Part shown: one piece after another, positions 38,777 through 46,153 of the stretch
How positions within the stretch are numbered: position 1 is the first letter of the stretch
Layout: every line of letters begins with the position of its first letter
Source of the DNA: Kitasatospora sp. NBC_01287
GTDB taxonomy: Bacteria > Actinomycetota > Actinomycetes > Streptomycetales > Streptomycetaceae
DNA length: 64,000 nt
Reading direction: 5' to 3'
NCBI RefSeq assembly: GCF_026340565.1
Contig: NZ_JAPEPB010000001.1
Location: forward strand, 5,308,501 to 5,372,500
Made by a program: the position numbers and the translations under genes
Notes under the pieces: generated by a model
The model's input: only the letters and a program-made list of their open reading frames with translations
What the model was told of the DNA's origin: nothing
Database searches by the model: none

Positions 38777-39145
38777 ATGATCGGCACCCTGCAGAGCGTG
38801 GTCCTGGACTGCCACTACCCGGCCGCGCTGGCCCGCTTCTACGCGGTGCTGCTCGGTGGCGAGGTGGACCGCCCCGACCCGCAGTGGTCGCTGGACGAGG
38901 ACTGGTCCACCCTGCACACGCCGGGCGGCCCGGTCCTCGCCTTCCAGCGGGTGGCGGACTTCCACCCGCCCCAGTGGCCCGATCCGCTGCACCCGCAGCA
39001 GGTCCACCTGGACGTGGAGGTGGCGGACCTGGCCGCCGCCGAGCGCGAGGTCACGGCGCACGGGGCGGCGCTGCTGCGGCGCGGCGAGGGCTGGGTGGTC
39101 TACGCCGACCCGGCCGGGCACCCGTTCTGCCTGCTCCCCGCCTGA
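38777..39145 (+). CDS. VOC (glyoxalase/bleomycin-resistance-like) family protein
   Basis: This 122-residue protein of the vicinal-oxygen-chelate fold begins MIGTLQSVVLDCHYPAALAR, with the usual first-strand Cys/His area. It continues FYAVLLGGEVDRPDPQWSLD and ends with the metal-site strand VYADPAGHPFCLLPA. These features resemble the common actinobacterial VOC dioxygenase-like group. The ATG at 38777 has a GGAGG site 7 bases upstream. Function is unknown. It lies between the menaquinone prenyltransferase and the MOSC gene, convergent with the latter. Confidence 0.85.
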   Translation: MIGTLQSVVLDCHYPAALARFYAVLLGGEVDRPDPQWSLDEDWSTLHTPGGPVLAFQRVADFHPPQWPDPLHPQQVHLDVEVADLAAAEREVTAHGAALLRRGEGWVVYADPAGHPFCLLPA

Positions 39146-39219
39146 CGCCGGGCCGGTGGGCCGGTGGGCCGGGGTGCCCGGCGCCCGCTGTCCGTGGCCC
39201 GCTGCCCGCCGTACGCCGC

Positions 39220-39930
39220 TCAGAGCAGCCGCAGCCGGTCGCCGACCCGCAGCAGCCCCGGCGCGCTCACCATGGCCAGCGCGTCCAGCCGGTTGTCGTG
39301 CTCCTTGGCCAGCACCCGCAGGATCTCCGGGGCGTGCGGCAGCCCCGGCTGCGCCGCGGTGGCCATCACGCAGCGCTCGCTGGAGCGGACGAAGCGGAGC
39401 CGGGCGCCCGACTTCAGCGCGGCCTCCCGGCCGAGCCAGTCGTCCTCGACGAAGGGCCTGGTCCCCGGCGGGGTGCGGAGCAGGATGTTGGGGCGGAACC
39501 GTCGTTCGTCGACCAGCGCGGTCGGCACGGCCTCGCGGACCCAGTCCAGCGTGGCGGTGGTGAGCAGGCTGACCGGGAGCTGGTCGAAGTGCGAGACGGC
39601 GTCCTCGCGGGCCAGCCCGACGTCCTCGCGCTGCAGGTAGGCGCGGAGGAAGGCGTCCGGGTCGGCGACCGTGCGGCCGAGCGGATCGAGCAGCTCGGGG
39701 CCGTCCAGCCGGCGCCCCAGGCGCGAGCCGAGCCGCAGCAGCCCGTCCATCCGGCGGAACCGCCGGGTGTTCTTGCCCGAGCCGAACCGGCCCTCGCCGT
39801 CCCGGACCGCGTAGAGCCGGTCACCGGCCAGGCCGCGATCGTCGACGGCGACCTCCGACAGGCGCTCCCCGGCGGTGGACTTCACGGGATAGCGCCAGAG
39901 CCGCTCGACCACACCGACGATCTCTGCCAT
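39220..39930 (-). CDS. MOSC-domain protein
   Basis: This 236-residue protein has an N-terminal MOSC_N beta-barrel (VERLWRYPVKSTAGERLSEV) and a MOSC domain. Family segments include VDDRGLAGDRLYAVRD, RRFRPNILLRTPPG and FVRSSERCVMAT, whose Cys is the conserved residue that can bind a molybdenum cofactor. Members are oxidoreductases of the mARC/YcbX kind or sulfur carriers. It has a dre-like palindrome overlapping its putative promoter, and TAGGCT (minus strand, 39939-39944) ends 8 bases before the start, so it may be leaderless. Confidence 0.9.
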   Translation of the reverse strand: MAEIVGVVERLWRYPVKSTAGERLSEVAVDDRGLAGDRLYAVRDGEGRFGSGKNTRRFRRMDGLLRLGSRLGRRLDGPELLDPLGRTVADPDAFLRAYLQREDVGLAREDAVSHFDQLPVSLLTTATLDWVREAVPTALVDERRFRPNILLRTPPGTRPFVEDDWLGREAALKSGARLRFVRSSERCVMATAAQPGLPHAPEILRVLAKEHDNRLDALAMVSAPGLLRVGDRLRLL

Positions 39931-39961
39931 GGCCGGTCAGCCTATCGGGGGCGGCGAGGGA

Positions 39962-39972
39962 TGGTCTAGACC
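39962..39972. promoter_or_regulatory. GntR-type palindrome upstream of the MOSC gene
   Basis: TGGTCTAGACC contains the perfect palindrome GGTCTAGACC (39963-39972), the core of the DasR-responsive element and of other HutC/GntR operators. It covers the position expected for the -35 of the MOSC gene (17 bases from TAGGCT). Confidence 0.55.
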
Positions 39973-40066
39973 TATAGGGGTCATCGCTGATCAGCCGCCC
40001 CACGGGCCTCCCTGACGGACCGTCGGACGGGCCCGGGGCGCCGCTCGCCAGGGCCCGGGCAGGAGC

Positions 40067-40498
40067 TCAGCGGCGCTTGCCGCGGCCCTTGCGGTAGCCG
40101 AGCAGGGCGTCCCGCTCGGCGGCGAAACCGGGGTTGGGGGCGAGCACGGTGTGGGTGGGGACCGGCAGCGGGAAGCCGCGGCCGCCGGTCACCTCGACCC
40201 GCAGCAGCCGGGTGCCGCCGCGCTGCTCCTCGCGGATCTCCTTGACCTGCGACCACTCGATCAGCTGCGTGGGGCCCAGCGCCCGCCGCACCTCGATGCC
40301 GGCGCGGCTGAGCGTGGTGCGGCCGCGGGCGAAGCCCGCGCCGAGCGGTACGAAGATCACGACCGCGCCGATCGCGGCGGCCGGGCCGTTGCCGGTGAGC
40401 AGCAGCGCGCCGCCGCAGACCACGACGACCAGGGCGAGCAGGCGCAGCAGGTAGATCGTGAGCTGGCGTCTCGACGGGCTGAAAGTCAGATTCTCCAC
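40067..40498 (-). CDS. Small membrane protein with a PH-like domain
   Basis: This 143-residue protein has two N-terminal membrane segments, LLRLLALVVVVCGGALLLTG and AAAIGAVVIFVPLGAGFARG. A cytoplasmic beta-rich domain follows (TTLSRAGIEVRRALGPTQLI, then WSQVKEIREEQRGGTRLLRV) resembling the bacterial PH domain of actinobacterial membrane proteins. It ends with a basic tail GYRKGRGKRR. The GTG at 40498 gives MENLTFSPSRRQL. Function is unknown. It follows the cyclase-family gene on the same strand after 20 bases. Confidence 0.8.
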   Translation of the reverse strand: MENLTFSPSRRQLTIYLLRLLALVVVVCGGALLLTGNGPAAAIGAVVIFVPLGAGFARGRTTLSRAGIEVRRALGPTQLIEWSQVKEIREEQRGGTRLLRVEVTGGRGFPLPVPTHTVLAPNPGFAAERDALLGYRKGRGKRR

Positions 40499-40518
40499 CC
40501 GCGGACAGTACCCGCAGC

Positions 40519-41265
40519 TCACCCCACGCGCGCCACCGCCCGCACCGGCGCCCCGTCGGCGGCCGCCAGCCGCAGCGGGAAGAGGCTCACGCCGATCGGC
40601 TTCTCCCGGGCCTGGGCCTCCAGCAGCGCGGTGAGGTCGGTGAGGTTCTCCGCGATCACGCCGCCGCCCTCGGCGCCCAGCAGGATCCGGTGCGCGGCCA
40701 GCTGCGGCTGCGCGGCCGCCGGCTCGCCGTCGTGCTCGTCGCTCAGGCCGGCCAGCAGGGCGGCCACCGCCGGGTCGCCCGGGCCCGGGTCGGGGGTGGG
40801 GTCCACGCTCAGCGCGTCCACCCCGACCGTGCGCACGCCGGCCGCGACGATGGCCTCGGCCGCCTCCGGGGTCAGGTACGGGTGGGCCAGGTACCGCTCG
40901 GAGCCCCAGAACCGGGGCCAGCCGGTGGCCAGCAGCAGCACCGTGCCCGGCGCGGCCTTGGCCAGCGCGGGCGCCAGCTGCTCGGGCGTCACGGCGCTGC
41001 GGGCCGGCAGCGCCCGCAGGTCGGCGACCACCGCGGGGCCGGTGAAGCGCTCCAGCGGCAGCCCGTCCAGGGTCGGCCAGGTGACGTCCACGTGGTACGG
41101 CGCGTCCACGTGGGTGCCGGACTGCGAGCCCAGGTGCAGCGCGAGCACGTTCACCCCGGCGGTGTCGGTGGTCAGCGCGGGGCGCAGCCCCACCTCCGGG
41201 TCGCCGGGGTAGACGGGCATGCCGGTGGTGACCTGGTGGGTGAGGTCGATCAGGGTCGGCGCCAT
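40519..41265 (-). CDS. Cyclase-family protein (kynurenine-formamidase-like)
   Basis: This metal-dependent hydrolase of the cyclase/KynB family has 248 residues. The motif GSQSGTHVDAPYHVD supplies the metal-binding His and Asp residues (HxGTHxDxPxH in the family, with Gln for the first His here). The N-terminal IDLTHQVTTGMPVYPGDPEV is also typical. Further His residues are in the C-terminal half (AAHRILLGAEG). Substrates include N-formylkynurenine and related amides or lactones, and none is indicated here. Its start faces ubiX, 40 bases apart, so both promoters must lie in that gap. Confidence 0.85.
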   Translation of the reverse strand: MAPTLIDLTHQVTTGMPVYPGDPEVGLRPALTTDTAGVNVLALHLGSQSGTHVDAPYHVDVTWPTLDGLPLERFTGPAVVADLRALPARSAVTPEQLAPALAKAAPGTVLLLATGWPRFWGSERYLAHPYLTPEAAEAIVAAGVRTVGVDALSVDPTPDPGPGDPAVAALLAGLSDEHDGEPAAAQPQLAAHRILLGAEGGGVIAENLTDLTALLEAQAREKPIGVSLFPLRLAAADGAPVRAVARVG

Positions 41266-41305
41266 GCCGACATCCTGCCGCGTCCCACGCCCTAGGGTGC
41301 GAGGT

Positions 41306-42040
41306 ATGCGGAACGAACAGCAGCGGACAGTTCGGCGGCCCTGGGTGGTCGGGGTCACCGGTGCGTCCGGCACGCCGTACGCGGCCTCGGTGCTCCGGGC
41401 CCTGCTGGCGGCCGGCGAGGCGGTGGACCTGGTGGTCAGCAGGGCCGCCCGGCTGACCATCCTGGACGAGACGGGGATCTCCTTCCGGGACGCCCACTGG
41501 CGCGCCGACCTGGCCGCCTGGCTGGGCGGCGAGCAAGGGCTGCCAGGCGACGGCCCGGCCGGCGACGGCGCGGGCGACGACGACACTGGAAACGACGGCG
41601 CGGGCAACGACGGCCTGGACGGCGTGCGCTACTGGACGGCCGGTGACTTCGCGGCCGGCCCCTCCAGCGGCTCCTACCCGGCCAAGGGCATGCTGGTGGT
41701 GCCGGCCACCACTGGGGCGGTGGCCGGGATCGCGCTCGGGCTGAGCAAGGACCTGATCCAGCGCGCCGCCGCCGTCACCCTCAAGGAGCGCCGCCCGCTG
41801 GTGGTCTGCGTCCGCGAGACCCCGCTCGACGGGGTGACGCTGCGTCACCTGGTGGAACTGGACGCCGCCGGGGCCGTGGTGCTGCCGGCCGCGCCCGGTT
41901 TCTACGCGGGCGGCTCCACCGCCCAGGAGCTGGTGGACTTCGTCGCGGGCCGGGTGCTGGACGCGGTCGGCGTGCCGCACCGGCTCTACCGCCGCTGGGC
42001 GGGCGAGCTGGGTGCGGCCCGCGGGGCCCAGGGGGCGTAA
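41306..42040 (+). CDS. ubiX: Flavin prenyltransferase UbiX with a Gly/Asp-rich insertion
   Basis: UbiX makes the prenylated FMN cofactor used by UbiD. The 244-residue protein shows the FMN-binding start VVGVTGASGTPYAASVLRAL, the catalytic Ser/Gly region AGPSSGSYPAKGMLVVPATT, and LVVCVRETPLDGVTLRHLVE. Residues about 75-107 are an insert of low complexity (EQGLPGDGPAGDGAGDDDTG and onward) not expected in the compact roughly 200-residue family. TAGGGT at 41294-41299 ends 6 bases before the ATG, so the transcript may be leaderless. It complements the ubiD gene in this cluster. Confidence 0.9.
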   Translation: MRNEQQRTVRRPWVVGVTGASGTPYAASVLRALLAAGEAVDLVVSRAARLTILDETGISFRDAHWRADLAAWLGGEQGLPGDGPAGDGAGDDDTGNDGAGNDGLDGVRYWTAGDFAAGPSSGSYPAKGMLVVPATTGAVAGIALGLSKDLIQRAAAVTLKERRPLVVCVRETPLDGVTLRHLVELDAAGAVVLPAAPGFYAGGSTAQELVDFVAGRVLDAVGVPHRLYRRWAGELGAARGAQGA

Positions 42041-42067
42041 GAAGGCGCGTCCCGGGAGAGTATGTTC

Positions 42068-42105
42068 TCTGCGATATCTGGCAGCCGACACCTGACGTCT
42101 GCGAT
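42068..42105 (+). repeat. Exact direct repeats upstream of the AsnC-family gene
   Basis: TCTGCGAT occurs at 42068-42075 and 42098-42105, exactly 30 bases apart, which puts both on about the same face of the helix. It lies 86-123 bases upstream of the regulator start. Confidence 0.5.
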
Positions 42106-42190
42106 TTCCGGGTTGCGCGGCAAGCGTGACCTTGGAACTGCGGATAATGCTCTCGGAGTCTGGCTCGGTTCGGAAGGACGCGGACGGTAC

Positions 42191-42652
42191 ATGGACACGG
42201 TGGACAGACAGCTCATCCAGGCGCTCCGGGAGAATGGCCGCGCCTCCTACGCGGAACTGGGCCGCCTGGTGGGCCTGTCGGGTCCGAGCGTCACCGACCG
42301 GATCAACCGGCTGGAGCAGGCCGGGGTGATCACCGGCTACCGGGCCACGGTGAACCCGGCCTCGCTCGGCTTCGGGGTGACCGCGCTGATCGGCCTCCAG
42401 CTCACCGACGCCGCCGACCACGAGGACGTGGCGCACCGGCTCAAGGACCTCGGCGAGGTCGAGGACTGCTGGTTCATCGCCGGTGACGACTCGTACATGC
42501 TCAAGGTCCGGGTCTCCGACGTCGAGGGCCTGGAGTCGGTGGTGAAGCGGCTCTCCGGCACCAAGGGGGTGGCCCGCACCCGCACCACCGTGGTGCTCTC
42601 CACCAAGTGGGAGAACCGGGTCAGCGACCTGCCGCTCAACACCGGGGAGTAG
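42191..42652 (+). CDS. Lrp/AsnC-family transcriptional regulator
   Basis: This 153-residue regulator has an N-terminal winged HTH, MDTVDRQLIQALRENGRASY then ELGRLVGLSGPSVTDRINRL, followed by a RAM ligand-binding domain (ALIGLQLTDAADHEDVAHRL, VEDCWFIAGDDSYMLKVRVS). The ATG at 42191 is preferred; the long in-frame upstream extension has no family character. Two bases separate it from the threonine dehydratase gene, so the regulator and enzyme are co-transcribed. An amino acid such as a branched-chain residue, serine or threonine is a plausible effector. Confidence 0.92.
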   Translation: MDTVDRQLIQALRENGRASYAELGRLVGLSGPSVTDRINRLEQAGVITGYRATVNPASLGFGVTALIGLQLTDAADHEDVAHRLKDLGEVEDCWFIAGDDSYMLKVRVSDVEGLESVVKRLSGTKGVARTRTTVVLSTKWENRVSDLPLNTGE

Positions 42653-42654
42653 CC

Positions 42655-43626
42655 GTGCCACTGGTCGGACTGGAAGAACTGCGGGCCGCGCAGCGGCGGA
42701 TAGCCGGGGTCGCCGTGCGCACCCCGTTGCTGCCGGCGCCCTGGGCCGAGGACGGTACCCGCCGGCTCTGGCTCAAACCGGAGAGCCTGCAGCCCACCGG
42801 CGCCTTCAAGATCCGCGGCGCCTACAACCGGCTGGCCCAGCTGACCGCCGAGGAGCGGGCCCGCGGCGTCGTCGCCCAGTCCAGCGGCAACCACGCCCAG
42901 GCGGTCGCCTACGCGGCCCGGCAGCTGGGCCTGGAGGCCGTCATCGTGATGCCGGACACCTCGCCCGAGGTGAAGGTGGCCGCGACCCGCTCCTACGGCG
43001 CCGAGGTGGTGCTGGTGCCGGCCGAGGAGCGGGACACCCGGCCGGCCGAGCTGGCGGCCCGGCACGGCTACGTCTGGGTGCCGCCCTACGACGACCCCTC
43101 GATCATCGCCGGGCAGGGCACGGTGGGCCTGGAGATCGGCGAGGACGCCCCGGACGAGCTGGACACCGTGCTGGTCCCGGTCAGCGGCGGCGGCCTGATC
43201 AGCGGCACCGCGGCGGCGATCAAGCTGACCACCCCGGGCGTGCGGGTGATCGGCGTCGAGCCCGAGCTGGCCGCCGACGCGCGCGAGAGCCTGCACGCGG
43301 GCGAGCTGCGCCCGTGGTCGGTCGCCGAGCGCTACCGGACCCTCGCGGACGGCCTGCGCAGCCCGCTCGGCGCGCTGAACTTCGAGCACCTGCAGGCCTA
43401 CGTGGACGACATCGTGACGGTCAGCGAGGCGGAGATCCGCGACACCGTGGCGGTGCTGGCCCGGCGCGGCCGCCTGGTCGCCGAGCCCTCGGGCGCGGTG
43501 GCCACCGCCGCCTATCTGCACCGGGCGGGTGAACTGCGGGCCGGCGGGCGGGGGCGGGTCTTCGCTGCCGTGGTCAGCGGCGGCAACCTGGACCCGAAGC
43601 TGCTGTCCGAGCTGCTGGAGCCATAG
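42655..43626 (+). CDS. PLP-dependent threonine/serine ammonia-lyase
   Basis: This fold-type II PLP enzyme deaminates threonine to 2-oxobutyrate (or serine to pyruvate). The 323-residue protein has the PLP lysine in LQPTGAFKIRGAYNRLAQLT, SSGNHAQAVAYAARQLG, and the phosphate-binding Gly loop VPVSGGGLISGTAAAI. The regulatory C-terminal ACT-like domain of biosynthetic IlvA is absent, as in catabolic or short forms. The GTG at 42655 follows the AsnC-type stop by two bases. The linked regulator probably controls it. Confidence 0.92.
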   Translation: MPLVGLEELRAAQRRIAGVAVRTPLLPAPWAEDGTRRLWLKPESLQPTGAFKIRGAYNRLAQLTAEERARGVVAQSSGNHAQAVAYAARQLGLEAVIVMPDTSPEVKVAATRSYGAEVVLVPAEERDTRPAELAARHGYVWVPPYDDPSIIAGQGTVGLEIGEDAPDELDTVLVPVSGGGLISGTAAAIKLTTPGVRVIGVEPELAADARESLHAGELRPWSVAERYRTLADGLRSPLGALNFEHLQAYVDDIVTVSEAEIRDTVAVLARRGRLVAEPSGAVATAAYLHRAGELRAGGRGRVFAAVVSGGNLDPKLLSELLEP

Positions 43627-43689
43627 GCGTAGTCTCGGTTCCGGCTCACATCGGCCATTGGATCGAAGACGTAGGAGGCGGTTCACCGC

Positions 43690-44853
43690 ATGGACGCAGG
43701 GCTGAAGCGGGAGCTGGAGGCGAAGGTCTACGCGGGTGAGCGGCTCACCCGCGAGGACGGCATCGCGCTCTACGAGAGCGACGACCTGGCGTGGCTGGGC
43801 GGCCTGGCGCACCACGTGCGGACGGAGAAGAACGGCGACGTCGTCCACTTCAACGTCAACCGCCACCTCAACATGACCAACGTCTGCGCCGCCTCCTGCG
43901 CCTACTGCTCGTTCCAGCGCAAGCCGGGCGAGAAGGACGCCTACACGATGCGGATCGAGGAGGCGGTGCGGCTGGCCAAGACGATGGAGAGCGAGTCGCT
44001 CACCGAGCTGCACATCGTCAACGGCCTGCACCCGACGCTGCCGTGGCGCTACTACCCGCGCTCGCTGCGCGAGCTGAAGGCCGCGCTGCCGAACGTCTCG
44101 ATGAAGGCCTTCACGGCCACCGAGATCCACTGGTTCGAGAAGATCAGCGGGCTGAGCGCCTCGGAGATCCTGGACGAGCTGATCGACGCCGGCCTGGAGT
44201 CGCTGACCGGCGGCGGCGCGGAGATCTTCGACTGGGAGGTCCGCCAGCACATCGTCGACCACGAGACCCACTGGGAGGACTGGTCGCGGATCCACCGGCT
44301 GGCGCACGAGAAGGGCCTGAAGACCCCGTGCACCATGCTCTACGGGCACATCGAGGAGCCCCGGCACCGGGTCGACCACGTGCTGCGGCTGCGTGAGCTG
44401 CAGGACGAGACCGGCGGCTTCCAGGTCTTCATCCCGCTGCGCTACCAGCACGACTTCCACGACTCCAAGGACGGCGTGGTCCGCAACCGGTTGATGGCCC
44501 GCACCGAGATGGCCACCGGCGCCGAGGCGCTGAAGACCTTCGCGGTCTCCCGGCTGCTCTTCGACAACGTCCCGCACGTCAAGGTCTTCTGGGTGATGCA
44601 CGGCGTCACCACCGCCCAGCTCGCGCTCAGCCACGGGGCCGACGACATGGACGGCTCGGTGGTCGAGTACAAGATCACCCATGACGCGGACAACTTCGGC
44701 ACCCCGAACAAGCTCGGCCGCGAGGACCTGCTCGACCTGATCCGGGACGCCGGTTTCCGGCCGGTCGAGCGCAACACCCGCTACGAGGTCATCCGCGAGT
44801 ACGACGGCCCGGACCCGCTGCGCCGGGAGGCCCCGCAGGCGATGCGCCTCTGA
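43690..44853 (+). CDS. mqnE: Aminofutalosine synthase MqnE
   Basis: MqnE is a radical SAM enzyme that joins 3-enolpyruvyl-benzoate to the adenosyl radical to make aminofutalosine, the second step of the futalosine menaquinone route. The 387-residue protein carries the CxxxCxxC iron-sulfur motif as Cys66, Cys70 and Cys73 in MTNVCAASCAYCSFQRKPGE. HIVNGLHPTLPWRYYPRSLR and the later KTPCTMLYGHIEEPRHRVDH match the family. The ATG at 43690 has AGGAGG 11 bases upstream. It follows the threonine dehydratase by 63 bases. Confidence 0.95.
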   Translation: MDAGLKRELEAKVYAGERLTREDGIALYESDDLAWLGGLAHHVRTEKNGDVVHFNVNRHLNMTNVCAASCAYCSFQRKPGEKDAYTMRIEEAVRLAKTMESESLTELHIVNGLHPTLPWRYYPRSLRELKAALPNVSMKAFTATEIHWFEKISGLSASEILDELIDAGLESLTGGGAEIFDWEVRQHIVDHETHWEDWSRIHRLAHEKGLKTPCTMLYGHIEEPRHRVDHVLRLRELQDETGGFQVFIPLRYQHDFHDSKDGVVRNRLMARTEMATGAEALKTFAVSRLLFDNVPHVKVFWVMHGVTTAQLALSHGADDMDGSVVEYKITHDADNFGTPNKLGREDLLDLIRDAGFRPVERNTRYEVIREYDGPDPLRREAPQAMRL

Positions 44854-44960
44854 TCACCGCTGGTCGCACACACCCTCCCCACCAGTCCTGATGCCTCTTC
44901 ATGGGGATTTAGGGCGGCCCGGGTTTACCGTGCGTGGTCGGCTTTGGCAGGATCGAGTGC

Positions 44961-45923
44961 ATGTCCGGATCCCATCGCGCCGCCGCCCGCCGCAGGAAGG
45001 CGGGGCCGCCCGCCGCGGAGCCGACGGGCTCCCGGGCCCGTCCCGGGAGCCGGGCGCGGAGCCGCCAGGGCCGGCGCCGCAAGGCGCGCAAGCGGCGCGG
45101 GGCGGCCACCGCGGGCACCGCGGCGCTCCTGGTCGCGGCGGCCGTCGGCTGGCTGGGTTTCGGCCCGGGCGGCGCGTTCGCGGCGCACCGCGGCGCCACC
45201 GCGCTCGGGCAGCCAGCCACCTCCCGGCCGGCCCCGCCACCGGCCGCCCCGAGCGGCTCGCCCCAGCCGAGCGCGGCCGCCGAGCACACCGAGGCACCCA
45301 CCGCCGACCGCTCGGACCGGGCGGACGGCAGCTTCGCCGCGATACCCGGCCTCGGCTCCGGCTTCAGCGGCCGGATACCGGCCGACGCCAACCAGGTGGT
45401 GCTGGCCTCCGGCACCGGCAAGGACTCCTCCGACGCCACGGTGACCCTGTGGAGCCGCGCCCCCGACGGCCGCTGGCGCCCGGGCACCGTGTGGCCCGCG
45501 CACAACGGCGACGCCGGCTGGACCGCCGACCACGCCTCCGGCGACCTGCGCAGCCCGATCGGGGTCTTCACCCTCAGCGACGCGGGCGGCCTCAAGCCCG
45601 ACCCGGGCAGCAAACTGCCGTACCACCAGGACGACGGCTTCGTGGCGAGCGGCACCGGCTTCAACGGCGAACCGCTGGCCGGCGCCTTCGACTACGTGGT
45701 GGCGATCGACTACAACCGGGTCACCGGCACCTCCCCGCTGGACCCGCGCGAGCCGCTGGGCGACGCCAAGGGCGGCGGCATCTGGCTGCACGTCGACCAC
45801 GGCGGGCCCACCCACGCCTGCGTCTCGCTCACCGCCGACCACATGACCGAGCTGCTCCGGACCCTGGACCCGGCCGCCCACCCGGTGATCGTGATGGGCG
45901 ACGCGGCCTCGCTGGCCACCTGA
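44961..45923 (+). CDS. Secreted L,D-transpeptidase-like (YkuD) protein
   Basis: This 320-residue protein has a basic N-terminus of about 50 residues (RRKAGPPAAEPTGSRARPGS and repeats of Arg/Lys). One membrane segment follows (AGTAALLVAAAVGWLGFGP), then an Ala/Pro/Ser-rich linker, and a C-terminal domain from about residue 120. That domain contains DLRSPIGVFTLSDAGG and the catalytic-looking segment GGIWLHVDHGGPTHACVSLT, a match to the YkuD His...HGCV motif with THACV. It probably cross-links or modifies peptidoglycan outside the membrane. The ATG at 44961 is chosen. It has no same-strand partner nearby. Confidence 0.82.
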   Translation: MSGSHRAAARRRKAGPPAAEPTGSRARPGSRARSRQGRRRKARKRRGAATAGTAALLVAAAVGWLGFGPGGAFAAHRGATALGQPATSRPAPPPAAPSGSPQPSAAAEHTEAPTADRSDRADGSFAAIPGLGSGFSGRIPADANQVVLASGTGKDSSDATVTLWSRAPDGRWRPGTVWPAHNGDAGWTADHASGDLRSPIGVFTLSDAGGLKPDPGSKLPYHQDDGFVASGTGFNGEPLAGAFDYVVAIDYNRVTGTSPLDPREPLGDAKGGGIWLHVDHGGPTHACVSLTADHMTELLRTLDPAAHPVIVMGDAASLAT

Positions 45924-46057
45924 GCCGCGCTCCCGGTAGCGCGCTCGGCAGCGGGGGGCGCCATTAGCGATTTTCGAACTGGTGGTCGAGCGAACGCCCG
46001 ATCGTCAACCTGAGATTTCTCTTCATGTCACCAAATGGCGCCTGTTCCCCGTTGCGG

Positions 46058-46073
46058 GACAAGGGCCCTTGTC
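46058..46073. promoter_or_regulatory. Perfect 16-bp palindrome upstream of the KASIII gene
   Basis: GACAAGGGCCCTTGTC is self-complementary and lies 81 bases before the ATG at 46154. It could be an operator or the terminator of the preceding gene. Confidence 0.5.
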
Positions 46074-46153
46074 AGGCTCCTACAGCTTCGGGGGCCGGAT
46101 CCTGTCACCGGCCGTGAGCAGTTGACGCACCGGTAACCGGGTTGAGTGGCAGC

